Below are positions 8,945 to 17,797 of a stretch of DNA of 64,000 nt, in pieces. Every line of letters begins with the position of its first letter. Position 1 is the first letter of the stretch. This DNA is from CAIUPE01 sp046091665. GTDB lineage: Bacteria > Pseudomonadota > Alphaproteobacteria > Rhizobiales > Beijerinckiaceae. Below the pieces are notes generated by a model. It had not been told where the DNA came from and made no database searches. It saw nothing but the letters and a program-made list of their open reading frames with translations. The stretch is taken from the NCBI GenBank assembly GCA_046091665.1, contig JBJTCD010000026.1, positions 1 to 64,000 of the forward strand, given 5' to 3'. Made by a program: the position numbers and the translations under genes.

Positions 8945-9583
8945 ATGAGTGATCAAGACCCGGTGACGATTGATATTGTTTCCGATGTGGTTTGTCCCTG
9001 GTGCTATCTCGGCAAGAGCAACCTTGAAAGGGCACTTCAAGACTATGGAGACCCAGTCATCATCCGCTGGCATCCGTTTCAACTTGATCCGACGATCCCG
9101 CGCGAAGGTGTGGATCGCAAAACCTATATGGCCAAAAAATTTCCTGATCCCTCCTATCTTCAAAATGCGCATGAGCGGCTTGTGAGTTTAGGCAAAGCAC
9201 AAGGATTGAAATTTGATTTTGAAGCCATTGAGAAATCACCTAACACACTTGATGCGCATCGTCTCATCCAATGGGCGGGTGAAAATGGGACACAAGATCA
9301 AATCGTCAACGCTCTCTTCAAAGCCTATTTCGAGCAAGGTCGCGATATTGGCGACCCTTCCGTTCTGATCGAAATCGCGATCGCTCATGGCTTTGTGAAA
9401 AGCGAGATTGAGAAAAAACTGATGGGCGATGACGATATCACTTCTGTTCGCGCCGAGATTGAAGAAGCGCAAAGGCTCGGTATTTCCGGGGTTCCCTTTT
9501 TCATCTTTAATCGGAAATTGGCAGCCTCCGGCGCTCAACCATCTGATCAACTTCTCGCCGCGATCAAACAGGCACAAGCCTGA
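8945..9583 (+). CDS. DsbA-family oxidoreductase, FrnE type
   Basis: Cytoplasmic thioredoxin-fold protein related to FrnE and 2-hydroxychromene-2-carboxylate isomerase. The redox centre CPWC lies at residues 17-20 (SDVVCPWCYLGKS) and the cis-proline loop is GISGVPFFIF near residue 180. No signal peptide is present, so this is not a periplasmic DsbA. FrnE homologues act in disulfide shuffling and oxidative-stress tolerance. A GTG at 8942 immediately precedes the ATG at 8945; I take the ATG. The gene begins 3 bp after the binding-protein stop and ends 2 bp before the DMT transporter, so the three are probably one operon. Confidence 0.86.
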   Translation: MSDQDPVTIDIVSDVVCPWCYLGKSNLERALQDYGDPVIIRWHPFQLDPTIPREGVDRKTYMAKKFPDPSYLQNAHERLVSLGKAQGLKFDFEAIEKSPNTLDAHRLIQWAGENGTQDQIVNALFKAYFEQGRDIGDPSVLIEIAIAHGFVKSEIEKKLMGDDDITSVRAEIEEAQRLGISGVPFFIFNRKLAASGAQPSDQLLAAIKQAQA

Positions 9584-9585
9584 AT

Positions 9586-10515
9586 ATGGATCAAACCGCA
9601 CTCCATGATCACCGCTTAAAAGCGGCGCTCTCGATCTGTATGGCCATGATCATTGCGGTCAGTTGTGATGCCATCGTGAAACATTTAAGCGCGCATTATC
9701 CGATCCATCTCGTCAACACAATCCGCTTTGCTTTAACACTGCCATCAGGTCTTTTTCTCATTTATCGGCAACAAGCGGTCACGCGTCTTTTTTCCGATCA
9801 ATATGGTGTTTTGATAACGCGCGGCGTGTTGATTGCACTTGGCAATCTCTTCTTCATGCTCGCCGCCGCAACGATACCGCTCGCCGATGGTGTCGCACTG
9901 TTCTTCACGATGCCTTTTTTCGTCGCGGGTCTTGTTCCCCTTTTGATTGGTGAACGCGTGCCGCTGATCCGGTGGATCACAATCATCATTGGTTTCGTCG
10001 GTGTGATCGTGATGACGAGACCCGGAACATCCATGTTTCAAAAGGAAGCGCTGCTCGCCATCCTCTGCGCTTTCTTTTACGGCATGGGACAAGTGTTGAC
10101 ACGGCGGCTTGATCCAACCCTTCCCACCGCTGTTACCGCATTGTGGCAAAGCAGCGTCTACACGATCTTCTATATGGTCCTCGCCCTTATCTTCGGATTT
10201 GGTCTTATCTCGCCTTCAGGTAATGCCAGTCTCGACTTTCTCACGCGCGGTTGGCTGATGCCTGAAATTTCTGATCTCGGGCTTATGCTTCTCGCGGGTC
10301 TTTTATCTTGTTTTCAAATTCCCTTTCAAGTTGCGGGCTATCGTTATGCTGAAAGTTCATTTGTCGCGCCCTTTGAATATACAGCGATGATCTGGGCCGT
10401 GTTTTACGGAATTCTGATTTTTGGCGATATACCCGATAGCGCGACGATTATCGGCGCGGTCATTGTCGCCGCTGCAGGGCTTGTGATGCTGCGATTTGAT
10501 CGAAAAAAGATTTGA
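9586..10515 (+). CDS. DMT-superfamily transporter (two EamA domains)
   Basis: Ten-helix inner-membrane drug/metabolite transporter with two EamA repeats (roughly residues 12-145 and 155-300). Each repeat ends in a helix containing the usual pattern, here LIGERVPLIRWITIIIGFVG and the AVFYGILIFGDIPD segment. Relatives include the RhtA and YdcZ branches and S-adenosylmethionine carriers, and the substrate cannot be read from sequence. The start overlaps nothing and follows the FrnE-like stop by 2 bp, indicating cotranscription. Its stop codon (10513-10515) directly abuts the mfd stop (10516-10518) on the other strand, leaving no intergenic base. Confidence 0.87.
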   Translation: MDQTALHDHRLKAALSICMAMIIAVSCDAIVKHLSAHYPIHLVNTIRFALTLPSGLFLIYRQQAVTRLFSDQYGVLITRGVLIALGNLFFMLAAATIPLADGVALFFTMPFFVAGLVPLLIGERVPLIRWITIIIGFVGVIVMTRPGTSMFQKEALLAILCAFFYGMGQVLTRRLDPTLPTAVTALWQSSVYTIFYMVLALIFGFGLISPSGNASLDFLTRGWLMPEISDLGLMLLAGLLSCFQIPFQVAGYRYAESSFVAPFEYTAMIWAVFYGILIFGDIPDSATIIGAVIVAAAGLVMLRFDRKKI

Positions 10516-13500
10516 TTATTTTTTCTTCGCCGCTGTTGGTTTTTCAATCAGCGCCACAAGGTCACGCAAAAGTGTTGTGACACCCTTCATGCGTTGATCT
10601 TCACCTTCAAAATCACCTGTAAACACGATGCGCATATCAGGGCGTACTTTCGCAAGTGAACCTTGCGCCGTGACATAGCGGATCAATTCCTCGGGACGCG
10701 CAAAGCGATTATCGCGGAATGAAATAATGATCCCGCGTGGCCCCGCTTCGACCTTTTCAACATTTGTTGCCAAGCAAAGCGCTTTGATGCCGACTATCGC
10801 GAGAAGCTGGCGCACCTCATGGGGAAGCGGACCAAATCGATCAGCCAATTCAACACCGAAAGCTTCGATATCAGCGTCCGTTTCAAGGCTGGAAAGCCGC
10901 TTATAAAGCTGCATGCGCAAAGTGAGATCGGGAACATAAGAGTCAGGGATCATCACAGGCGCACCAATCGCAATGGTGGGTGACCATGCGCCTCGTGTGA
11001 GATCTTCCTCTGTCACACCCGCCTTTAATTGCGCGACCGCTTCCTCAAGCATTTGCTGATAAAGTTCATAACCCACTTCTTTGATGTGACCGGATTGTTC
11101 ATCGCCAAGAAGATTGCCTGCACCTCTAATATCAAGATCATGCGAAGCAAGTTCAAAACCGGCGCCCAAACGATCAAGTGATTGTAAAACTTTCAAGCGC
11201 CGTTCAGCTTGCTGCGTGAGCACACGATTGGCAGGAACGGTGAACAACGCGTATGCACGCGTTTTCCCGCGCCCCACGCGGCCACGAAGTTGATAAAGCG
11301 CCGCAAGGCCAAACATATCCGCGCGATGCACAATCAAAGTGTTCGCGCGCGGAATATCGAGACCTGATTCAACAATCGAAGTTGAAAGAAGAATGTCATA
11401 ATTGCCGTCATAGAAAGCGGTCATCACGCTCTCGAGCTCGCCTGCGGGCATTTGCCCATGCGCAACGCCAATTTTGGCTTCGGGCACTTCGGTGATTAAG
11501 AAAGTCTTAACTTCATCGAGATCTTCAATACGCGGACACACATAGAAAGCCTGCCCGCCACGATAACGTTCACGCAATAAAGCTTCACGGATCATCAAGG
11601 GATCAAACGGCGTGATGAAGGTACGAACAGCTAAACGATCAACCGGTGGTGTCGCAATGATGGAGAGATCCCTCACGCCTGTAAGCGCCAATTGCAAGGT
11701 GCGCGGGATGGGTGTTGCGGTTAAGGTGAGAACATGAACTTCCGCGCGTAATTCTTTAAGGCGTTCTTTATGACCCACGCCAAAATGCTGTTCTTCATCA
11801 ACAATGAGAAGGCCCAAATCTTTGAACTTGATGGCTTTACCAAGCAGCGCATGGGTGCCCACAACAATATCAACCGTGCCCGCTTCCAAACCCTCACGCG
11901 TTTCTTTTTGTTGTGCCGCAGGAATAAAGCGCGAGAGCTGCCGCACGATGACCGGTAAGCCCTGAAATCTTTCTGAGAAAGTTTTGAAATGCTGCCGCGC
12001 CAAGAGCGTTGTCGGTACTACGACGGCGACTTGTTTTCCGCTTAAGGCCGCAACATAGGCAGCGCGCAACGCCACTTCTGTTTTGCCAAAACCCACATCA
12101 CCACACAAGAGTCGATCCATCGGACGTCCAGATCCGAGATCGTCAAGCACAGCATCGATCGAATTCAATTGATCTTCAGTTTCATCATAAGAAAAGCGGG
12201 CAGAAAACTCTTCATAAGAATTATGCGGTACGGATAATTTAGGCGCTTCCCGCATCAAACGCGCTGCAGCAATTTTAATGAGCGCATGCGCCATCTCGCG
12301 AATGCGGCTCTTGAGTTTTGCTTTCCGCGCTTGCCATCCGCCGCCGCCTAAGCGATCAAGCTGGACCTCTGTATCTTCCGATCCATAGCGCGAAAGAAGA
12401 TCAAGATTTTCAACCGGCAAGAAAAGCTTATCGCCGCCCGCATAAAGAATTTCAACGCAATCATGCGGAGCGCCTGCGACATCAATTGTTTTCAAACTTG
12501 AAAACCGACCAATGCCATGATCAATGTGAACAACAAGATCGCCGGGATTAAGACTCGCCGCTTCAGCGATCACATCCTGCGCGCGGCGTGACTTCCGCGC
12601 TTTGCGGATCAACCGATCGCCTAAAATATCTTGTTCACCAATGACAACTAGACTATCGGTTTCAAAACCGCGCTCAAGTCCCCACACAGCGAGCGCAACC
12701 TGATTGGCTTTCAACGCAAGCGCATCGGAAAACCGCGCCGTTAAGATTATGGATTTCAAGCCATGATCCGCTAAGACATGGGAAAGTCTTTCGCGTGCAC
12801 CTTCAGTCCATGTCGCAACGATGACGCGTTTTTTCTGCGCGAGTTTTTCATTGATAAAGACAACAACAGCGTCGAAGATATTTTTGCTTTCAGCGTCGTC
12901 TTGACCCTCTTGCTGCGCGCGTTCGGCTGAAAAATTTCGCCCTTGCCTGACGCCACAATCAAAAACGTCATCACGCATCTCTTGCGCAAAAGGCGTCATC
13001 CTGATCAAAGGTTGCCGCGCAAGATATGTTTTGAATTCTTGCGCTTCGAGATGAAGCCGCTGAGGCTCAAGCGGCTTATAGGGCATCAGCCCCGCTTGCG
13101 TCGTCGTTAACGCATCGCGCCGCGCTTCATAATGATCTTGGATCAGTGTGAGACGTTCATCCGCTGCCTCTTCGACAAGCGGATCAAGAAGCATCGGCAC
13201 ATCGGGTATATAATCAAAAATCGTATCAAGCCGCTCATGGAAAAGTGGAAGCCAATGTTCAAGCCCTGCCACGCGACGACCTTCACTAATGCCTTCATAA
13301 AGAAGGTCATCACGCCCCGGCGCACCGAAGGTTGCCACATAAGATTGACGAAATCTTTTGATCGTTTCTGTCGTCAATTGCACTTCGCTCATCGGCACGA
13401 GATCTAGCGCGCGCAATTGTCCCGTCGTTCTTTGTGTCTCAGCATCAAAACTTCTGATAGATTCGAGCGTATCACCGAAAAAATCAAGGCGCACCGGCAA

Positions 13501-14073
13501 AGGCATGCCCGGTGCAAAAAGATCGATGATCCCGCCGCGCACGGCATATTCGCCTGTTTCGCGCACGGTGGCCGTCTTCATGAATCCATTTGACTCAAGC
13601 CACAGCGCTAAGGCTTTCGTATCAACGCGATTACCAGGGGCTGCTGAAAAACTTTCCGACGCAATTTTAGAGCGCGCGGTCACGCGCTGCATCAAACCAT
13701 TCGCGGTTAAGATCAATACACGGGCACGATCTTCACCGGTTTTTGATCGTGCCAAGCGTGAGAGAACCGTCATACGTCGCGCAACAATGCCGCCATGTGG
13801 CGACACGCGATCATAGGGTTGGCAATCCCAATTCGGAAAACTCAGCACATCGAGATCAGGAGCAAGGAAATTTAATGCGGCTTCCATCTGCGCTTGGCGC
13901 TGGCCATCGCGTGCCACAAACACAAGCGCCGCCGCATGATCGCCGCTCTCTTGTGCAAAGCGACGCGCGAGATCTGCAACAATCAATGCATCAAACCCAT
14001 CGGGCGCAGACGACAAAGTCAAAGACTTTGACGCTTTTATCTTTCCAATAATCTGATCAAATAATTTTGACAT
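10516..14073 (-). CDS. mfd: transcription-repair coupling factor Mfd
   Basis: DNA translocase that removes RNA polymerase stalled at lesions and recruits UvrA. Domains in order: N-terminal UvrB-like module (to ~residue 330), CarD-like RNA polymerase-interaction domain (PGDLVVHIDHGIGRF, ~500), then a RecG-like helicase core. The core has the Walker A motif GDVGFGKTEVA (~645), the DEEQ box (VDEEQHFGVGHKE) and motif VI (QLRGRVGRG), followed by the C-terminal TRCF domain. The 1,185-aa length is normal. The ATG at 14073 (MSKLFDQIIGKIK) is preferred over a TTG one codon upstream. It closes the leftward gyrA-coaD-queA-tgt-sdhE series; mfd next to sdhE is a recurring alphaproteobacterial arrangement. 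Confidence 0.97.
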   Translation of the reverse strand: MSKLFDQIIGKIKASKSLTLSSAPDGFDALIVADLARRFAQESGDHAAALVFVARDGQRQAQMEAALNFLAPDLDVLSFPNWDCQPYDRVSPHGGIVARRMTVLSRLARSKTGEDRARVLILTANGLMQRVTARSKIASESFSAAPGNRVDTKALALWLESNGFMKTATVRETGEYAVRGGIIDLFAPGMPLPVRLDFFGDTLESIRSFDAETQRTTGQLRALDLVPMSEVQLTTETIKRFRQSYVATFGAPGRDDLLYEGISEGRRVAGLEHWLPLFHERLDTIFDYIPDVPMLLDPLVEEAADERLTLIQDHYEARRDALTTTQAGLMPYKPLEPQRLHLEAQEFKTYLARQPLIRMTPFAQEMRDDVFDCGVRQGRNFSAERAQQEGQDDAESKNIFDAVVVFINEKLAQKKRVIVATWTEGARERLSHVLADHGLKSIILTARFSDALALKANQVALAVWGLERGFETDSLVVIGEQDILGDRLIRKARKSRRAQDVIAEAASLNPGDLVVHIDHGIGRFSSLKTIDVAGAPHDCVEILYAGGDKLFLPVENLDLLSRYGSEDTEVQLDRLGGGGWQARKAKLKSRIREMAHALIKIAAARLMREAPKLSVPHNSYEEFSARFSYDETEDQLNSIDAVLDDLGSGRPMDRLLCGDVGFGKTEVALRAAYVAALSGKQVAVVVPTTLLARQHFKTFSERFQGLPVIVRQLSRFIPAAQQKETREGLEAGTVDIVVGTHALLGKAIKFKDLGLLIVDEEQHFGVGHKERLKELRAEVHVLTLTATPIPRTLQLALTGVRDLSIIATPPVDRLAVRTFITPFDPLMIREALLRERYRGGQAFYVCPRIEDLDEVKTFLITEVPEAKIGVAHGQMPAGELESVMTAFYDGNYDILLSTSIVESGLDIPRANTLIVHRADMFGLAALYQLRGRVGRGKTRAYALFTVPANRVLTQQAERRLKVLQSLDRLGAGFELASHDLDIRGAGNLLGDEQSGHIKEVGYELYQQMLEEAVAQLKAGVTEEDLTRGAWSPTIAIGAPVMIPDSYVPDLTLRMQLYKRLSSLETDADIEAFGVELADRFGPLPHEVRQLLAIVGIKALCLATNVEKVEAGPRGIIISFRDNRFARPEELIRYVTAQGSLAKVRPDMRIVFTGDFEGEDQRMKGVTTLLRDLVALIEKPTAAKKK

Positions 14074-14085
14074 CAAAAGAACAGA

Positions 14086-14382
14086 TCAGAGATTAATCGG
14101 AGATGTGTGGTCGTGGAAATTTTTAAGCCGTCGAAACATCTCATGATCAAATTCCGATGGCACCGGCTTTGAGCCAACAATCCAGCTTAAGAGCTCTTGA
14201 TCTTGATTTTCGCTCAACGCTTCAAAAAGATCCAACTCTTGGTCAGAGAATCCCAAAAGATGCGCATCGGCAAATTGCCCCATGAGCAAATCCATCTCGC
14301 GCATGCCGCGATGCCATGAGCGGAACAAAAGGCGTCGCCGACGAGAATCGAGATCAGCGCTTGAAAGCGTTGTTCCGCTCAT
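14086..14382 (-). CDS. sdhE: FAD assembly factor SdhE (succinate dehydrogenase assembly factor 2 family)
   Basis: Small helical protein that promotes covalent flavinylation of SdhA (and FrdA). The conserved RGMREMD segment, the RGxxE motif whose residues contact the flavoprotein, lies at residues ~24-31, after the basic RRRRLLFRSWH. Downstream are the usual FEALSENQDQELLSWIVG and a C-terminal helix; 98 aa is typical. The ATG overlaps the tgt stop (ATGA), indicating translational coupling, and mfd starts 12 bp beyond its stop. Having sdhE away from the sdh operon, between tgt and mfd, is common in the group. Confidence 0.92.
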   Translation of the reverse strand: MSGTTLSSADLDSRRRRLLFRSWHRGMREMDLLMGQFADAHLLGFSDQELDLFEALSENQDQELLSWIVGSKPVPSEFDHEMFRRLKNFHDHTSPINL

Positions 14383-15548
14383 GACTTCGTTCCCATTGAA
14401 AATGAGGTGCGCTGATAGGGCGCGAGATCACCTCGCGTCCATCCCGCTTTCGTTTCATCAATAAAATCATTAAGTCTTTGCGCGCTGATCGCTTCGCGTA
14501 AGCCCGCCATCACTGTCTGATAATAAGCAAGGTTAATACCGGTCAAAAGCATCATGCCGAGGATCTCCTCAGACTTCACGAGATGATGCAAATAAGCGCG
14601 GCTATAAATGCGCGCAGGCTCCCAGGAGCTCTCTTCATCAAGCGGACGAGGATCATCCGCATGGCGTGCATTTTTAAGATTGATCTTGCCGAAACGCGTA
14701 AAGGCCAAGCCATGACGCCCCGCGCGTGTGGGCATCACACAATCAAACATATCAACGCCGCGTCTCACACTTTCAACAATATCGTCAGGCGTACCAACGC
14801 CCATCAGATAGCGCGGCTTTTCTTGCGGCATCTGAGGTTCAACCGCCTCGATCATTTTGAGCATCACTTCTTGTGGTTCGCCAACCGCAAGACCGCCGAT
14901 TGAATAGCCTTTGAGACTCATCGCTGCGAGTTGTTGTGCCGATCGCACGCGCAATGCGTCAATCGCGCCTCCTTGCACAATGCCAAACATGGCTTTTCCA
15001 GGTTGATTGCCAAATTTTATCGCGCACCGTTCAGCCCAGCGTAAGGAAAGCTCCATCGCCTTTTCCGTGTCACGATCCGAACAGGGAAGCTTCACACATT
15101 CATCAAGCTGCATTTGAATATCGGACCCGAGCAAGCCTTGAATCTCGATAGAACGTTCGGGCGTCAATTCATAAGATGACCCGTCAATATGCGAGCGGAA
15201 AGTCACACCCTGCTCGGTAATTTTTCTGAGCTTTGCAAGCGACATCACTTGAAAGCCGCCGGAGTCGGTTAAGATCGGATGCGGCCAATTCATCATGTGA
15301 TGAAGTCCACCCAATTCATGAACGCGTTCGGCACCCGGACGCAACATCAAATGATAGACATTGCCAAGAACAATATCGGCACCCAATGCCCGCACTTCTT
15401 GCGGATGCATCGCTTTAACAGTCCCCGCCGTGCCCACAGGCAGAAAGGCAGGCGTGCGGATCCGTCCACGCGGTGTTGTCACAGCACCGGTCCGCGCCGT
15501 TCCATCGCGATGAGTGATTGAAAAAGAAAAATCGACTGGCGTGGTCAC
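14379..15548 (-). CDS. tgt: queuine/preQ1 tRNA-ribosyltransferase Tgt lacking the zinc cysteines
   Basis: Exchanges guanine-34 for preQ1 in GUN anticodons; with QueA it forms the last steps of queuosine synthesis. The catalytic core is intact: the TDSGGFQVMSL substrate loop near residue 93, FGIVQGG (~188), the nucleophile region DMFDCVMPTRAGRHG (~268) and YSRAYLHHL. The expected zinc ligands CxCxxC just before that last motif are absent. Where E. coli Tgt has ECDCYTC this protein has ESSWEPA, at identical length. I checked this in the nucleotides at about 14600-14650, so it is not a frameshift. The C-terminal structure presumably holds without zinc. The start lies 3 bp after queA. Confidence 0.95.
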   Translation of the reverse strand: MTTPVDFSFSITHRDGTARTGAVTTPRGRIRTPAFLPVGTAGTVKAMHPQEVRALGADIVLGNVYHLMLRPGAERVHELGGLHHMMNWPHPILTDSGGFQVMSLAKLRKITEQGVTFRSHIDGSSYELTPERSIEIQGLLGSDIQMQLDECVKLPCSDRDTEKAMELSLRWAERCAIKFGNQPGKAMFGIVQGGAIDALRVRSAQQLAAMSLKGYSIGGLAVGEPQEVMLKMIEAVEPQMPQEKPRYLMGVGTPDDIVESVRRGVDMFDCVMPTRAGRHGLAFTRFGKINLKNARHADDPRPLDEESSWEPARIYSRAYLHHLVKSEEILGMMLLTGINLAYYQTVMAGLREAISAQRLNDFIDETKAGWTRGDLAPYQRTSFSMGTKS

Positions 15549-15551
15549 GGG

Positions 15552-16631
15552 TTAGACTTGCTGATCTTCGCGGAACAAGAGGCAGGCATCGCCATAAGAA
15601 TAAAAGCGATAGCCCGTTTCAATCGCGTGTCTATACGCTTTCATAATCCTGTCCAGACCAGAAAAGGCAGAAACCAGCATCACGAGCGTTGAACGGGGCA
15701 AATGAAAATTGGTCAAAAGGACATCAACCGCCTTAAATCGATAGCCCGGGTTGATGAAAATCGACGTATCGCCGCGCCAAGGGCCAAACCATCCATCCTC
15801 GCTGACAGCAGACTCGAGAAGACGCAAGGTTGTCGTGCCAATCGCTACAATGCGCTTGCCCGCCCGCCGCGCTTCATTAAGCGCACTGGCCGTGTCTTCG
15901 CTGATTTCGCCCCATTCCGCATGCATTTTATGGTCAAGCGTATCTTCAACTTTTACAGGTAAAAAAGTTCCGGCGCCAACGTGCAGCGTCACGCGCGTGA
16001 GTGAAATTCCACGTTCCTTCAAGCGCTCGTTCAATGCGGGAGTGAAATGAAGTCCTGCGGTTGGTGCTGCCACCGCCCCAGCACGATCCGCAAAGATCGT
16101 CTGATAATCTTTATTATCTTGCTCATCTTCAGCACGCTTTGCAGCGATATAGGGCGGTAACGGCATTTCACCCAATTGTGCGATCAAGGCATCAAGTTCA
16201 GCGCCTGCGAGTGAGAAGCGCAAGAGCACTTCACCACCCTCGCCTTTCGCTTCCACATGAGCATCTAACAATGATGCCTTTTCACTTTGGTGAGTGACGT
16301 GAATGATTTCTTGCAAGTTCAATTTTTTTGCAGGGCGCACAAAAGCCAACCATTGATCGGGAGCTTCGCGCTTATGCAAAGTAACTTCGATTTTGGCTTT
16401 CGCCTCACCACGCATACGATATCCGGTGAGGCGCGCCGGGATTACCTTTGTGTCATTAACAACAACCACATCACCCGGCGACAGCAAGTTTGGAAGATCG
16501 CCAATATGATGATCCTCGAAGCCTTCGCTTTGCGACCGCACGACAAGGAGTCGCGCGGCCTCTCTTTGCTCAGCCGGACGAAGCGCAATGCGATCCGGCG
16601 GCAACTCGAAATCGAAGTCATCGACACGCAT
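15552..16631 (-). CDS. queA: S-adenosylmethionine:tRNA ribosyltransferase-isomerase
   Basis: Transfers the ribosyl part of SAM to preQ1 in tRNA, making epoxyqueuosine. Recognised by the N-terminal DDFDFELPPDRIALRPAEQR, the VVNDTKVIPARLTGYR box (~55-71), AGLHFTPAL (~190), HVGAGTFLPV and the C-terminal FHLPRSTLVMLVSAFSG. Its 359 aa are slightly longer than the E. coli protein. It starts at the ATG 16631 (MRVDDFDFELP), 22 bp after the cyclophilin stop, and is followed by tgt with a 3-bp gap, so the two queuosine genes are certainly cotranscribed. Confidence 0.96.
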   Translation of the reverse strand: MRVDDFDFELPPDRIALRPAEQREAARLLVVRSQSEGFEDHHIGDLPNLLSPGDVVVVNDTKVIPARLTGYRMRGEAKAKIEVTLHKREAPDQWLAFVRPAKKLNLQEIIHVTHQSEKASLLDAHVEAKGEGGEVLLRFSLAGAELDALIAQLGEMPLPPYIAAKRAEDEQDNKDYQTIFADRAGAVAAPTAGLHFTPALNERLKERGISLTRVTLHVGAGTFLPVKVEDTLDHKMHAEWGEISEDTASALNEARRAGKRIVAIGTTTLRLLESAVSEDGWFGPWRGDTSIFINPGYRFKAVDVLLTNFHLPRSTLVMLVSAFSGLDRIMKAYRHAIETGYRFYSYGDACLLFREDQQV

Positions 16632-16653
16632 TGCCGTTAGACGCTTTCAAAAA

Positions 16654-17190
16654 TCAGAGCGAGACAATGCTCGCTTTGGTGATGCTGTCGGGATCACGCA
16701 CGGGCTCACCGCGCTTGATCTTGTCAACATTGTCCATGCCCTCGACCACTTGACCCCAGACAGTATATTGGCGGTCGAGAAAACGAGCATCATCGAAGCA
16801 GATGAAGAATTGCGAATTGGCGCTGTCAGGATTTGCCGCACGCGCCATGGAGCATGTGCCGCGCACATGTGGTTCGGGATTGAATTCCTGTTTCAAATTC
16901 GGATAGCTCGAACCACCGGTACCTGTGCCATGTGGGCATCCGGTTTGCGCCATAAATCCATCAATGACACGATGAAACACAATGCCATCATAAAAACCCT
17001 CTTCGGCGAGACGTTTGATATGAGCAACATGATTAGGCGCAAGATCGGGACGGAATTTTATCACCACTGTGCCCTTGGTCGTTTCAAGGAGGAGATGATC
17101 TTTGCCGGATTTCGTTTCCGATGATTTCGGCGCAGGCTTTTTCGCCGCTGTGTCTTTCTTTGCGCTTGCTGCTTTTGGTTTGGATGCCAT
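16654..17190 (-). CDS. cytoplasmic cyclophilin-type peptidyl-prolyl isomerase
   Basis: Cyclophilin without a signal peptide. A 25-residue Lys/Ala-rich leader (MASKPKAASAKKDTAAKK) precedes the catalytic domain, which has VVIKFRPDLAPNHV, the active-site FHRVIDGFMAQTG and MARAANPDSANSQFFI. The leader looks like a flexible or nucleic-acid-binding tail rather than an export signal. It is paralogous to the next gene upstream (17204-17749): the two share the FHRVIDGFMAQTG and GTGTGGS blocks and are probably an old tandem duplication that split into cytoplasmic and periplasmic forms. Spacing of 13 bp and 22 bp to its neighbours places it inside the gyrA-to-mfd operon. Confidence 0.92.
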   Translation of the reverse strand: MASKPKAASAKKDTAAKKPAPKSSETKSGKDHLLLETTKGTVVIKFRPDLAPNHVAHIKRLAEEGFYDGIVFHRVIDGFMAQTGCPHGTGTGGSSYPNLKQEFNPEPHVRGTCSMARAANPDSANSQFFICFDDARFLDRQYTVWGQVVEGMDNVDKIKRGEPVRDPDSITKASIVSL

Positions 17191-17203
17191 AATTTATCAA
17201 TCC

Positions 17204-17749
17204 TTATTTTACGTCAGCCATGACTTTCATGCTTACAATTTTATCGGATCCCTTGACCATGCCATTTTGAGTTTGATCGCCTTTTTTGATCTTATCAACT
17301 AATTCCATGCCCGATACAACTTCGCCGAAGACCGTATATTTATTGTTCAAAAAAGGCGCCGGTTGAAAGCAAATGAAAAATTGCGAATTGGCGGAATTCG
17401 GATCATTCGAACGCGCCATGCCTAAAGTGCCGCGGTTAAAAGGTTGCGGCGTAAATTCGGCAGACAAATTAGGAAGCTTTGATCCACCCGTACCAGTGCC
17501 CGTCGGGTCGCCCGTTTGCGCCATAAATCCGTCAATTACACGATGAAACACGATGCCATCGTAAAAACCTTGGCGAGCGAGCGTTTTGATTTGCTCAACA
17601 TGTTTCGGCGCAAGATCAGGACGAAGCTTGATCACAACGCGGCCATCCTTCAATTCAAAATAGATCGTGTTTTGCGGATCAAGCGTTTCAGCATGAGCAA
17701 AAGAAACGCCAAAGAGCAAAGCAAAAGCCAGAAGAGCAGTACGGATCAT
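17204..17749 (-). CDS. periplasmic cyclophilin-type peptidyl-prolyl isomerase
   Basis: Cyclophilin with a signal peptide (MIRTALLAFALLFGVSFAHA, cleavage after AHA), so it works on folding proteins in the periplasm. The catalytic domain carries VVIKLRPDLAPKHV, FHRVIDGFMAQTG, MARSNDPNSANSQFFICF and a C-terminal GVD-like strand (GSDKIVSMKVM). At 181 aa it matches PpiA-type proteins. The start ATG at 17749 gives the only sensible signal peptide. It lies 48 bp downstream of coaD and 13 bp upstream of its cytoplasmic paralogue. Confidence 0.93.
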   Translation of the reverse strand: MIRTALLAFALLFGVSFAHAETLDPQNTIYFELKDGRVVIKLRPDLAPKHVEQIKTLARQGFYDGIVFHRVIDGFMAQTGDPTGTGTGGSKLPNLSAEFTPQPFNRGTLGMARSNDPNSANSQFFICFQPAPFLNNKYTVFGEVVSGMELVDKIKKGDQTQNGMVKGSDKIVSMKVMADVK

Positions 17750-17797
17750 AGGAAACCTTTTTATGAGTGATGAAGACTAAGTCATCACTAAAAATGA

